The notes below the pieces were generated by a model. It was not told the origin of the DNA. It was given only the letters and a program-made list of their open reading frames with translations, and searched no databases. The position numbers and the translations under genes are program-made. A stretch of 23,686 nucleotides of DNA, taken from positions 1 through 23,686 of the forward strand of contig JAEWPX010000081.1 of assembly GCA_023399375.1 (NCBI GenBank), written 5' to 3'. This DNA comes from Pseudomonadota bacterium. Its GTDB lineage: Bacteria; Desulfobacterota; Desulfovibrionia; Desulfovibrionales; Desulfovibrionaceae. This document shows positions 8,044 to 15,366 of the stretch, in pieces (position 1 is the first letter of the stretch; each line of letters begins with the position of its first letter).

Positions 8044-8083
8044 CGCAGCGAAGCGCGCGCGAGACGGCCCGCCGGAATATGCC

Positions 8084-8117
8084 AGGGCCCCGTCCCTTGC
8101 GGGGCGGGGCCCTTTTT
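8084..8117 (+). terminator. Intrinsic terminator after the flavin reductase gene
   Basis: AGGGCCCCG (8084-8092) pairs perfectly with CGGGGCCCT (8105-8113). The stem extends inward by four more pairs (one T-G) to a TTGC loop, then runs into TTTTT (8113-8117). It separates the gene from the convergent greA, which ends at 8157. There is no T-run in the minus direction, so it mainly serves the plus-strand transcript. Confidence 0.88.
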
Positions 8118-8156
8118 CGGCTGCATGCGGCCGGCCCGGCCGGATGCGGGCGCGGA

Positions 8157-8642
8157 CTAGGAGGCGATGGGGCCGTTGAAGGAGATGGACACGACTTCGT
8201 AGTTGATCTTGCCGCGCGGGGCGTCCACCACGAGTTCGTCCCCCACCTGCTTGCCGAGCAGGGCCTGGCCCACCGGCGAGAGGATGGAGATGGTGCCCTT
8301 GCTGGGTTCGGACTCGTCCGGGCCGAGCAGGGTGTATTTCTTCAGGTCGCCGGTGTCCACGTCCTCGATCTCCACCGTGGCCCCGAAGATGGCTTGGTCG
8401 CCGTCGAGGGTGGCCAGATCGATGACGTTGAAGCGCGGCATGCGCGATTCGATGAAGTTGATGCGGGCTTCGAGCATGCCCTGGCGTTCCCGGGCGGCTT
8501 CATACCCGGCGTTCTCGCGCAGGTCGCCCTCTTCGCGAGCTTCTTTAATGGCCAGGATGACTTCCGGCCGCTCTTTCTTGAGCCGCTCCAGTTCGCGCTC
8601 GAGTTTCCTGAAACCTTCCACGGAAATAGGAATACTGTCCAT
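8157..8642 (-). CDS. greA: Transcription elongation factor GreA
   Basis: A 161-residue GreA, which inserts a coiled coil into the secondary channel of RNA polymerase and stimulates cleavage of backtracked transcripts. The start MDSIPISVEGF is family-typical, and the N-terminal coiled coil runs from about residue 10 to 75. Its tip EEGDLRENAGYEA carries the catalytic acidic pair D40 and E43. The C-terminal FKBP-like domain includes SPVGQALLGKQVGDE. Two ATGs are possible (8648 and 8642). AAGGT on the minus strand (8649-8653) is only adjacent to the first but 6 nt from the second, so 8642 is preferred; this gives a length close to the usual 158. It is divergent from the nucleoside deoxyribosyltransferase-like gene across a 256-nt gap and appears monocistronic. 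Confidence 0.97.
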   Translation of the reverse strand: MDSIPISVEGFRKLERELERLKKERPEVILAIKEAREEGDLRENAGYEAARERQGMLEARINFIESRMPRFNVIDLATLDGDQAIFGATVEIEDVDTGDLKKYTLLGPDESEPSKGTISILSPVGQALLGKQVGDELVVDAPRGKINYEVVSISFNGPIAS

Positions 8643-8898
8643 CGTCATACCTTGCGATCGGTTGGATTGTCGGGAAAAACCAACGACAACGGCCCCGCCC
8701 GGACGGACGCGGCCGCGAAAAGGTCGTGGAGACACTCGGGTCACGGACGGTTTTTGGGTTAGACCATCCTGTGCCAGCGGTCAAGCCCGGGCTGTCCCGG
8801 CCGGCCGCCCTCCGGTTGCCCGGGGGCGGGGTTTCGGGCTAGGATCGCGCCGCGTCGCCGCATTTTTCCATCCACCGACCCTTTTCCCGGAGCCTCTG

Positions 8899-9351
8899 AT
8901 GCGCGTCTATCTCGCCGGACCCCTTTTTTCCCAGGCCGAACGCCGGTTCATGGCCCATCTGCGCGACCGCGTCGCAGCCCTGCCGGGGGTTGCGGCCTTG
9001 TGGCCCGGGGATCTTTTCGCGGACGACGACCTGGAGGCCATGGGGCCGGAGGCCAAGGCGCACATTTTTCGCGGCTGTGTGGAAGGGCTTGCGGGCTGCG
9101 ACCTGGTCGCGGCGGTGCTGGACGGCCCGCAGGTGGACGACGGCACGGCCTGGGAGGTGGGGTTCGCCCACGCCCGCGGCATGCCGGCCTGGGGGTTGCG
9201 CACGGATTTCCGTGTCGCCGGCGACACCGCCCATTCGCTCGTCAACTGCATGATCGAATGCTCCCTGGAGCGAACCTTCCGCGATATCGAACCGTTGCTC
9301 GATGCCCTGGCCGCCCGCGCGGCCGCGTCGGGCGGGGCGGCGCGAAGTTGA
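8899..9351 (+). CDS. Nucleoside 2-deoxyribosyltransferase-like protein
   Basis: A 150-residue protein of the nucleoside 2-deoxyribosyltransferase fold, whose members transfer or hydrolyse the deoxyribosyl group of (deoxy)nucleosides or nucleotides. The N-terminal VYLAGPLFSQAE strand-loop and the VDDGTAWEVGFAHARG motif, containing the expected catalytic glutamate, are the family hallmarks. A conserved-looking N-C-M-I-E near residue 115-120 fits the C-terminal part of the active site. The length is normal. A GGAG (8889-8892) precedes the ATG by 6 nt. It is a cytoplasmic enzyme of nucleotide salvage or house-cleaning; which substrate is used (transferase, or DNPH1-like hydrolase) cannot be decided. 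No nucleotide-metabolism genes are adjacent. Confidence 0.87.
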   Translation: MRVYLAGPLFSQAERRFMAHLRDRVAALPGVAALWPGDLFADDDLEAMGPEAKAHIFRGCVEGLAGCDLVAAVLDGPQVDDGTAWEVGFAHARGMPAWGLRTDFRVAGDTAHSLVNCMIECSLERTFRDIEPLLDALAARAAASGGAARS

Positions 9352-9445
9352 CCAAAGTTTCATTTGCAAGAGTGTTACGGATGGCATATTGGACGTGACA
9401 CTGCTCTGACAGGTTTTCCCGCTCCGCATCTTTCAAGCTGGAGGG

Positions 9446-9748
9446 ATGGCGCCAGTCATGACGGAAGTCTGTTACGATCCGCTACGCGATCTCGTCGAGC
9501 GGCTTTGTTGCCAAGTCTACCTCGACGCCGGGGGCAACGTACGCCTGGGGTTTTCCCGGCGGCACGACCTCACGGCCATGATGACCGCCCAGGGCATCGC
9601 CCGGTCCAACGCCGGCGTGTTGCGCGACCGCCTGCGCCAGGGTGCGGCGGCCGAACCCGACGAAAAAAACGCCGCTCCCGACATTTCCGAGAGAAACGCC
9701 ACTTGGCCCGAGCAGATGGTCAACGGCGCGTTTTGTCCGCTGATCTGA
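9446..9748 (+). CDS. Small hypothetical protein
   Basis: A 100-residue ORF with no family I recognise. It is predicted soluble, with a Cys-Cys pair near residue 22 (ERLCCQVYLD), an RLGFSRRHDLTAMM stretch and a charged tail. The start is ambiguous. GGAGG (9440-9444) abuts the ATG at 9446 and is rather far (13 nt) from the ATG at 9458, which would give MTEVCYDPLRDL. Codon use looks like the neighbouring genes and the frame ends in a normal TGA. It lies 94 nt after the deoxyribosyltransferase-like gene and before the stem-loop tract. It may be a real orphan gene, but chance ORFs of this size do occur in GC-rich DNA. Confidence 0.5.
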   Translation: MAPVMTEVCYDPLRDLVERLCCQVYLDAGGNVRLGFSRRHDLTAMMTAQGIARSNAGVLRDRLRQGAAAEPDEKNAAPDISERNATWPEQMVNGAFCPLI

Positions 9749-9830
9749 CCAGCTCGGACGTTGACCGGCGTCCTTGGCGACGGTTTTCGGAAGAGACTGT
9801 TGCACAGCGTGTTTGAAAATTCGTGAAGGC

Positions 9831-10001
9831 GCGCCTTGCGGACGTGCGGCAAGGCGCATGGGGCTTTGCACGCTTTTGCGTGGAGCGCCCGAGGGCGATG
9901 CGGCGGGCGCTGCGCCATAAGGCGCGGCATGGGCCCCGACAGGACGCCTGCCTTCGGGAGGAAGCGCCCCGGGCAGGCGCTTGCCGGCGCAAAGCGCCGG
10001 C
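9831..10001 (+). other. Noncoding tract of six consecutive inverted repeats
   Basis: Six stem-loops follow one another in about 170 nt. They are GCGCCTTGC/GCAAGGCGC (9831-9839/9849-9857), CACGC/GCGTG with a TTTT loop (9869-9882), CGCCC/GGGCG (9886-9897), GCGCC/GGCGC with an ATAA loop (9912-9925), CGCCTGCC/GGCAGGCG (9945-9952/9972-9979) and GCCGGCGC/GCGCCGGC with an AAA loop (9983-9990/9994-10001). The last ends directly before the GGGAG ribosome-binding site (10002-10006) of the phosphoesterase gene. AAGGCGC also recurs at 9826, 9851 and 9919. I see no plausible protein. It could be a structured leader, a small RNA or a decayed repeat element. Short stems are expected by chance at this GC content; the 8-9-bp ones are less so. 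Confidence 0.5.
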
Positions 10002-10013
10002 GGGAGCGGAGCG

Positions 10014-11333
10014 ATGGCCACGACCGGTGCGACAGGTTCGGTTCTCGTCTTTTCCGACGTGCATTTCGATCCGTTTGCCGACCCGGCCCTGGTTCCCGCC
10101 CTGGCCGCCGCCGACGTGTCGCAGTGGAAATCCCTTTTCGCCGCTTCCGGCCAGACCGCTTTTTCCGCCTACGGCACGGACACCGATTACAGCCTCTTCG
10201 AATCGGCCTTGGACAGCATGGCCCGTACCGCCCCGGGCGCGGACCTGATCATTTTTCCCGGCGACGCCCTGGCCCACGGCTTCTGGTCCAAATACCCGGA
10301 CCTGACCGGAGATGCGAGCGAGGCCGGCCTCGAGTCTTTCATCCAAAAAACGGTGACCTTCTTCGTCGGGGAAGTGGACAGCCGTTTTCCCGACGCCACG
10401 GTGCTGTGGACCATCGGCAACAACGACAGCGCCAACGGCGACTATAAAAGCGCGCCCGGCGACGCCTACTTCAGCCTGACCGCTCCCGCCGTCGCCGCGG
10501 CTTTTTTGCGTCATGACGCGGACCGGGCCGCATTTCTCACAGGCTACAGCCAGGGCGGCTATTACGCCCTGGAGCCCGACGGGCCGACCGGCATCAAGTA
10601 CGTCGTCTTAAACGACATCTATTGGTCAGAAAAATCCGAGGAGACCGCGGCAGGCGTCATGGAGCTCGCCTGGTTCGCCGGAGAGCTCGCCGACGCGGCC
10701 CGGGATTTCCAGAAGGTCTGGGTCGTGACCCACATCCCGGTCGGCGCGGATGCCAAGTCCGTGGCGGACAAGGTGGAAGCGGGCGACGCGGCAGCCTACA
10801 AAGGTCTGCTGGCCGACGGTTTCAACAACGCCTTCGTCGCCCTGGAAACGGCCTACTCCGCAACCATCGCCGCCACCTTCACCGGGCATACCCACCGCGA
10901 CGAGTTCCGGCTCGTTTCCTTCGACGCCGCGACCGCGCCCACGGAACTGGCGAGCGTTTCGCTTTCCATTTCGCCCGTGGACGGCAACAACCCCGGCTAC
11001 GAGATCTATGCCTACGACACGGCGAGCGGGGCGCTTTTGGATAAGACGACCTATTCCCTGGACCTTGCCGCGCCCGGTTCGGGCTGGAGCCTGGAGTACG
11101 ATTTCGCCGCCGTCTACGGCCACGGCCTGGCCACGCCCGGGGATTGGCTGCACGTGGCCGGGGGCGTCATGCTCGACCCGGTCTCCCAGGCGGCCTATGC
11201 CAATTACTATACCGCCCAGGCGGATACGGAAGCGGCCGTCTCCGCGCAGACCCTGCCCGTCTACTGGCTGGCCATGACCAACGCCACGGCCTCGGGCTAC
11301 GCCGCCGCGTCCGCGCTGCTGGCGGCTTCCTGA
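10014..11333 (+). CDS. Acid-sphingomyelinase-like metallophosphoesterase
   Basis: A 439-residue calcineurin-like metallophosphoesterase resembling the acid sphingomyelinase/ASM-like branch. The five metal motifs appear in order: D15-V-H17, G83-D84, N136-N137-D138, H240 in VTHIPVG, and G291-H-T-H294. The C-terminal ~100 residues look like the helical cap/tail seen in ASM-like enzymes. These enzymes cleave phosphodiester or phosphomonoester bonds in lipids or nucleotides; the substrate here is unknown. The ATG at 10014 has GGGAG 7 nt upstream. A TTG at 9981 in frame would add only 11 residues. Most ASM-like enzymes are secreted, yet no signal peptide is present: the catalytic beta-strand starts at about residue 9, and the upstream frame is closed by a stop at 9918. 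Either it is cytoplasmic or it leaves by a signal-peptide-independent route; no RTX repeats are seen. Confidence 0.85.
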   Translation: MATTGATGSVLVFSDVHFDPFADPALVPALAAADVSQWKSLFAASGQTAFSAYGTDTDYSLFESALDSMARTAPGADLIIFPGDALAHGFWSKYPDLTGDASEAGLESFIQKTVTFFVGEVDSRFPDATVLWTIGNNDSANGDYKSAPGDAYFSLTAPAVAAAFLRHDADRAAFLTGYSQGGYYALEPDGPTGIKYVVLNDIYWSEKSEETAAGVMELAWFAGELADAARDFQKVWVVTHIPVGADAKSVADKVEAGDAAAYKGLLADGFNNAFVALETAYSATIAATFTGHTHRDEFRLVSFDAATAPTELASVSLSISPVDGNNPGYEIYAYDTASGALLDKTTYSLDLAAPGSGWSLEYDFAAVYGHGLATPGDWLHVAGGVMLDPVSQAAYANYYTAQADTEAAVSAQTLPVYWLAMTNATASGYAAASALLAAS

Positions 11334-11393
11334 ACGCCGGCCTTTCCGGGGCGGAAGCGGCGGATTTTTTTGCGACGGGAACTGTCGCCGCTG

Positions 11394-11422
11394 TTGACAT
11401 TGATATTGAGTATCATTTACAT
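11394..11422 (+). promoter_or_regulatory. Promoter of feoAB
   Basis: A perfect -35 element TTGACA (11394-11399) is followed after 17 nt by TTACAT (11417-11422), a weak -10. It lies about 115 nt before the feoA start. The spacer and -10 are covered by the Fur-box-like sequence, the layout expected for iron-repressed transcription. Confidence 0.6.
11402..11420 (+). promoter_or_regulatory. Fur box upstream of feoAB
   Basis: GATATTGAGTATCATTTAC matches the 19-bp Fur consensus GATAATGATAATCATTATC at 14 positions, including the outer GATA and the central ATCATT. It sits in an AT-rich island inside otherwise GC-rich DNA, overlapping the promoter of an iron-uptake operon. Iron-dependent repression by Fur is inferred from sequence and context. 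Confidence 0.75.
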
Positions 11423-11536
11423 CTCATTTCAACGCCGGGCGCGCCCACCCGGAGCCGTTCCTACGGTCCAGGGCTTGCCTGCGTTGCGATGCCGTCGCAC
11501 AGATTTTCCCGCGGCGGGCGCAAAAGGAGGGAAGCC

Positions 11537-11767
11537 ATGGTCACATCGATGCGGCAGCTGGCCGTCAATCAGAGGGGATGCATCCGCGCGGTCACGGCGA
11601 GCGGGGAGCTGGGACGCCGCATCCGGGACATGGGCCTCGTGCCCGGCACGCAGCTCATGGTCGTGGGGCATGCGCCCCTGGCCGATCCGGTGGCGGTGCG
11701 CATGAAGGGGTTCACCCTGTCGCTGCGCAACTGCGAAGCCGACTACATCAGCGTGGAGGCGCTCTAA
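11537..11767 (+). CDS. feoA: Ferrous iron transport protein FeoA
   Basis: A 76-residue FeoA, the small SH3-like cytoplasmic partner of the FeoB ferrous-iron permease, thought to regulate its activity. The sequence has the usual layout: an N-terminal strand with the G-C-I-R-A-V turn, then ELGRRIRDMGLVPGTQLMVV, the conserved 'MGL-PG' core, and a final VRMKGFTLSLRNCEADYISVE. A near-perfect AGGAGG (11525-11530) is 6 nt before the ATG. It is the first gene of the feoAB operon; feoB begins 1 nt after its stop, and the feoB ribosome-binding site (GGAGG, 11755-11759) is inside the feoA end. A Fur-box-like site overlaps the promoter upstream. No FeoC gene follows. Confidence 0.95.
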   Translation: MVTSMRQLAVNQRGCIRAVTASGELGRRIRDMGLVPGTQLMVVGHAPLADPVAVRMKGFTLSLRNCEADYISVEAL

Positions 11768-11768
11768 G

Positions 11769-13958
11769 ATGGCGCAGACCATCCGCGTGGCCGTCTCCGG
11801 CCAGCCCAACTGCGGCAAGAGCACGATGTTCAACGCCATCACCGGCGGCTCGGCGCGGGTCGGCAACTACCCCGGCATCACCGTGGACCGCCTGGAAGGC
11901 GTCTACCGGGAAAACGGCCATATCAGCCAGCTCGTGGACCTGCCCGGCACCTATTCCCTGACCTCCTACTCCATGGAGGAGCTCGTCGCGCGCAACGTCA
12001 TCGTGGACGAGCATCCGGACGTGGTCATCAACATGATGGACGCCACGGCCCTGGAACGCAGCCTCTATCTCGCCGTGCAGCTCATGGAGATCGGCGCGCC
12101 GCTGGTGCTCGGCCTCAACATGATGGATGAGGTGCGCCGCAGCGGCGTGACCATCGACGTGGACAAGCTGTCGCAGCTTCTCGGCGTGCCGGTGGTGCCC
12201 TGCGTGGCCCGCCTGGGGCAGGGCCGCAAGGAGCTCATGCAGGCCGTGGCCCAGGCGGCCGAGCGGACCCAGGGCAAGTGGACGCCGTTTCGCCTGTCCT
12301 ACGGCCCGGACCTCGATCCGATCCTCGAGCGCATGACCAAGGCCGTCGAGGACGCGCGGTTCCTGACCGGCCGCTATGACCCGCGCTGGCTGGCTGTCAA
12401 ATATCTGGAAAACGACGAGCAGGTCATGGCCGAGGGCGCAAAGGCCGGCGCGACCCACGAGGATCTGCTCGCCCTTTGCGCCGAGGCCGAGGCCGTCACC
12501 CGGAAAAACAGCGCCACCACCCCGGACGCCATCATCGCCGACTGGCGCTACGGCTTCATCAACGGCCTCATCAAGCAGGGCGTTGTGCGCGGCAGCGACG
12601 AACTGCGGCGCAACAATTCCGACGCCATCGACAAGATCGTCACGCACAAGCTGCTCGGGCCGCTGATTATGCTGGCGATCCTGTACCTGATGTTTCAGGT
12701 GACGTTCGTCCTTGGCAACTACCCCAAGGAATGGCTCCAGGCGTGCTTTGACTGGCTGGGAAAAACGGCGGCGGCCATCATCCCCGAGGGGAACCTGCAG
12801 TCGCTGGTCGTCAGCGGCATCCTCGGCGGCGTGGGCTCGGTCATCGGCTTCACGCCGCTCATCTGCATCATGTTCGCCATGCTGGTCTTCCTCGAGGACC
12901 TCGGCTACATGGCGCGCGTGGCCTACATGCTCGACCGGGTGCTGCGGATTTTCGGCCTGCACGGCATGTCGGTCATGCCGCTGATCATGTCCGGCGGCAT
13001 TCCGGGCGGCTGCGCCGTGCCGGGCGTCATGTGCGCGCGCACCCTGCGCAGCCCGCGCGAGCGCCTGGCCACCATTCTCACCGCGCCTTTCATGGTATGT
13101 GGCGCCAAAACCACGGCCTACCTCATGCTCGTGGCCGCGTTTTTCCCGGCCAACCCGACCCGGGCCATGTTTTTCGTGGTGCTCGCGGCCTGGGGCTTCG
13201 TGCTCCTCGTGTCCAGGCTCCTGCGCTCCACCGTGGTCAAGGGCGAGAGCACGCCCTTCGTCATGGAAATTCCGCCCTATCGCCTGCCGACCCTGCGCGG
13301 CGTGCTGCTGCACACCTGGGAACGGGTCTGGCAGTACATGAAAAAGGCCGGCACGGTGATCCTCGCCGTCTCCGTCCTCATGTGGGCGGTCATGACCTTC
13401 CCGGAACTGCCCGCGGACACCGTGGCCCAGTACGAAGCGCAAAAGGAGCAGGCTGCCGAGCAGGTCAAGGCCGCCCATCCCGACGCGGGCGAGGAGGAGC
13501 TGGCGACCCTGACCGAGGACGCCCGGAAGGAAGTCGAGGGCGCGCAAAACGAGGCGGCGCTCAAGAATTCCCTCGCCGGCCGGGTAGGCGAGGCGCTCAC
13601 ACCACTGACCAATCTGGCCGGCTTCCCCTGGCAGGCCAACATCGCACTGATCGGCGCGTTCGCGGCCAAGGAAGTCTTCGTCTCGACCATGGCCACGGCC
13701 TATTCCATGGGCGAGGTCAAACCGGACGAGGCGGATTCGCTCAGCGAGCGCCTGGCGGCCGACCCGGCCTGGACCCTGCCGGCGGTGCTCTCGGTCTTCG
13801 CCTTCATGCTGCTCTACACGCCCTGCATGGTCACGGTGGTGGTCATCGCCCGGGAATCGAACTGGAAGTGGGCGACCTTCTCCGTGGTCGGCGGTTTGTG
13901 CTTCGCCTTCGTGGTCTCGGTCGTCATTTACCAGGTCGGCACGGCGCTCCTGACGTAG
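11769..13958 (+). CDS. feoB: Ferrous iron transport protein FeoB
   Basis: A 729-residue inner-membrane Fe(II) transporter. The N-terminal G domain shows G1 GQPNCGKS (residues 11-18), the G2 region GNYPGITVDRLEG, G3 DLPG and G4 NMMD. A helical GDI-like spacer follows to about residue 290. The membrane part then carries both gate repeats: GGCAVPGVMCARTL with RSPRERLATILTAPFMVCGAK, and the later FAAKEVFVSTMATAY. Conserved cysteines within the gate motifs are retained. A charged cytoplasmic insert rich in Glu and Ala (about residues 555-600) separates two membrane segments. It is translationally coupled to feoA by a 1-nt gap. Length is close to typical FeoB (700-780). The operon ends at the terminator at 13995. 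Confidence 0.97.
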   Translation: MAQTIRVAVSGQPNCGKSTMFNAITGGSARVGNYPGITVDRLEGVYRENGHISQLVDLPGTYSLTSYSMEELVARNVIVDEHPDVVINMMDATALERSLYLAVQLMEIGAPLVLGLNMMDEVRRSGVTIDVDKLSQLLGVPVVPCVARLGQGRKELMQAVAQAAERTQGKWTPFRLSYGPDLDPILERMTKAVEDARFLTGRYDPRWLAVKYLENDEQVMAEGAKAGATHEDLLALCAEAEAVTRKNSATTPDAIIADWRYGFINGLIKQGVVRGSDELRRNNSDAIDKIVTHKLLGPLIMLAILYLMFQVTFVLGNYPKEWLQACFDWLGKTAAAIIPEGNLQSLVVSGILGGVGSVIGFTPLICIMFAMLVFLEDLGYMARVAYMLDRVLRIFGLHGMSVMPLIMSGGIPGGCAVPGVMCARTLRSPRERLATILTAPFMVCGAKTTAYLMLVAAFFPANPTRAMFFVVLAAWGFVLLVSRLLRSTVVKGESTPFVMEIPPYRLPTLRGVLLHTWERVWQYMKKAGTVILAVSVLMWAVMTFPELPADTVAQYEAQKEQAAEQVKAAHPDAGEEELATLTEDARKEVEGAQNEAALKNSLAGRVGEALTPLTNLAGFPWQANIALIGAFAAKEVFVSTMATAYSMGEVKPDEADSLSERLAADPAWTLPAVLSVFAFMLLYTPCMVTVVVIARESNWKWATFSVVGGLCFAFVVSVVIYQVGTALLT

Positions 13959-13994
13959 CCTGGCAGTAGTTCCTTCCTCGCGCCGACACGCGAT

Positions 13995-14034
13995 CCGAAC
14001 GCCCGGGGCATGCCGCCTCGGGCGTTCGGTTTTT
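13995..14034 (+). terminator. Intrinsic terminator of feoAB
   Basis: CCGAACGCCCG (13995-14005) pairs perfectly with CGGGCGTTCGG (14019-14029), followed at once by TTTTT (14030-14034). It starts 37 nt after the feoB stop and just before the convergent HxlR-type gene. Confidence 0.92.
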
Positions 14035-14046
14035 GGGGCGCACGCG

Positions 14047-14466
14047 TTAGGAATGCTGCCAGGGCGTGCGCTGCCCGGCGGCGCGCGCCGTGTCGAAGGC
14101 CTCGCGCGCCCCGGCCACGGCGTCGCGGTGGGCCACGGCCCAGGCCGCCAGGGAAGCGATGGGCTCGCCCAGGGACCTTCCGAGCGCGGTCAGGGCGTAG
14201 CGCACCGCCGGGGGATAGCCGTCCGTGACCGTGCGCGCGACCAGGCCGTCGCGCTCCAGGCTTTGCAGGCTCTTGGACAGCATGCGCTTGGAGATGCCGC
14301 CGATGGCCCGTTGCAATTCGTTGAACCGGTTCTCCCCGCGCTCGCCCAGGTTCAGGATGATGAGCACGCTCCATTTGTCGCCGATACGGTCGAGCACGTC
14401 GCGGATGGGGCAGGGGGCCTGGCCGGTCGCCGTGGCGGCGGGCGGGGTCGCGTCGCGTGTGGGCAT
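14047..14466 (-). CDS. HxlR-family winged-helix transcriptional regulator
   Basis: A 139-residue MarR/HxlR-type repressor. The family core is clear: CPIRDVLDRIGDKWSVLIILNL, the recognition helix region RFNELQRAIGGISKRMLSKSLQSLERDGLV and the wing TVTDGYPPAVRYALTALG. C19 sits just before helix 1, at the position of the redox- or electrophile-sensing cysteine of YodB/HypR-type members, so thiol sensing is plausible. The 18 residues before it are a low-complexity Ala/Thr/Pro tail. The ATG is supported by AAGGA on the minus strand (14473-14477), 6 nt away. It is transcribed divergently from the NmrA-like oxidoreductase, with a 118-nt intergenic region full of GTTAC-type half-sites. That arrangement is classical for an HxlR regulator and its target. 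Confidence 0.93.
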   Translation of the reverse strand: MPTRDATPPAATATGQAPCPIRDVLDRIGDKWSVLIILNLGERGENRFNELQRAIGGISKRMLSKSLQSLERDGLVARTVTDGYPPAVRYALTALGRSLGEPIASLAAWAVAHRDAVAGAREAFDTARAAGQRTPWQHS

Positions 14467-14480
14467 TGGCGGTCCTTGCG

Positions 14481-14546
14481 GGTTACTGCGGTGTTACCTG
14501 GGCAGGAAAAACTGCCTTCTTTACAACCAGGTAACAAATGGTAACC
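14481..14546. promoter_or_regulatory. Nested dyad operator between HxlR regulator and NmrA-like gene
   Basis: GTTACCTGG (14493-14501) and CCAGGTAAC (14527-14535) are perfect 9-bp inverted copies. Outside them GGTTAC (14481-14486) and GTAACC (14541-14546) are again inverted copies, with nearly equal gaps (6 and 5 nt). A small GGCAG/CTGCC stem lies in the middle (14501-14516). The array fits binding of two regulator dimers over the divergent promoters; assignment to the HxlR protein is inferred from position. Confidence 0.65.
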
Positions 14547-14584
14547 TGACTGGAAAGCGGCATCACGCCGTAAGGAGGCACAAC

Positions 14585-15232
14585 ATGCGCATCGCGCTCA
14601 TCGGGGCCACGGGCTACGTCGGCTCCGCCATTTTGCAGGAAGCCTTGTCCCGGGGCCACGACGTCACGGCCATCGTGCGCCACGTGGAAAAATTGCCCGC
14701 CCACCCGAAGCTTGCGCCCAAGGGTGTGGACGTCGCCGACGCCGCCGCCCTGGCCGCGGCCCTGGCCGGCAGCGAGGCCGTCATCCACGCCTATGCGCCG
14801 CCGCGCGACCTTGACGTGGCGGCGCGCATCGACGCCCAGCGCCAGGGCACGCGCGCCATCCTCGACGCCATGAAGCGCTCGGGCGTTGCGCGCATCCTGG
14901 CCGTGGGCGGGGCCGGCACGCTGCTCGTGCCCGGCGGCGGGCGCAACATGGATCGGCCGGATTTCCCCAAGGAGTGGGAAGGCGGGGCCAAATCCACGGC
15001 CGCGGTCAAGGAGATGCTCAAGGCCGAGTCCGGGATGGCCTGGACGTTCCTGTCGCCGTCGCACCAGCTCGTGCCGGGCGAGCGCACCGGGAAATTCCGC
15101 CTGGGCCGCGACGACATGCTTATAGGCCCGGACGGCGAGAGCCGCATCAGCCTTGCCGACTATGCCGTGGCCATGCTCGACGAACTGGAAAACCCCAGGC
15201 ACACGGGGCAGCGGTTCACGGTCGGCTATTGA
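14585..15232 (+). CDS. NmrA/atypical SDR-like NAD(P)-binding oxidoreductase
   Basis: A 215-residue Rossmann-fold protein. The N-terminus has the dinucleotide motif GATGYVG (residues 7-13) of the GxxGxxG type. An R near residue 33 (AIVRHVEKL) could favour NADPH, and the VGGAGTLLVPGG stretch mid-protein is typical of the YwnB/BLVRB-like atypical SDR group. The C-terminal part contains SPSHQLVPGERTGKFRLG and ends in a normal GQRFTVGY. These small proteins act as NAD(P)H-dependent reductases or as redox sensors, and frequently sit beside HxlR regulators, as here. AAGGAGG (14572-14578) is 6 nt before the ATG. Expression is probably controlled by the divergent HxlR protein through the dyad upstream. 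The substrate is unknown. Confidence 0.9.
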   Translation: MRIALIGATGYVGSAILQEALSRGHDVTAIVRHVEKLPAHPKLAPKGVDVADAAALAAALAGSEAVIHAYAPPRDLDVAARIDAQRQGTRAILDAMKRSGVARILAVGGAGTLLVPGGGRNMDRPDFPKEWEGGAKSTAAVKEMLKAESGMAWTFLSPSHQLVPGERTGKFRLGRDDMLIGPDGESRISLADYAVAMLDELENPRHTGQRFTVGY

Positions 15233-15366
15233 GCCTGCCCCGGCTTGCGGGAGGCCGTATATTGTTGCGGCCGGCTTGCCGCGTGCGCGCTCCTGTCGTA
15301 TCGGGACAAGGCCGGCGGCAGGAGGCGTACGCGCGGCAGGCAATCTGAAAGCGGGAGGGGAGGGAC

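Noticed and set aside
8661..8690. TTGTCG/CGACAA inverted repeat in the greA leader as an attenuator
   Set aside because: The stem is only 6 bp with an 11-nt loop and has no terminating T-run in the minus direction; too weak to claim.
9364..9392. TTGCAA-17-TATTGG as a promoter for the small ORF
   Set aside because: The -10 matches only three consensus positions; such matches are common by chance.
11341..11381. TTCCG/CGGAA hairpin and T-run after the phosphoesterase gene as its terminator
   Set aside because: The stem is short and separated from the T-run by several bases, so it is not a convincing intrinsic terminator.
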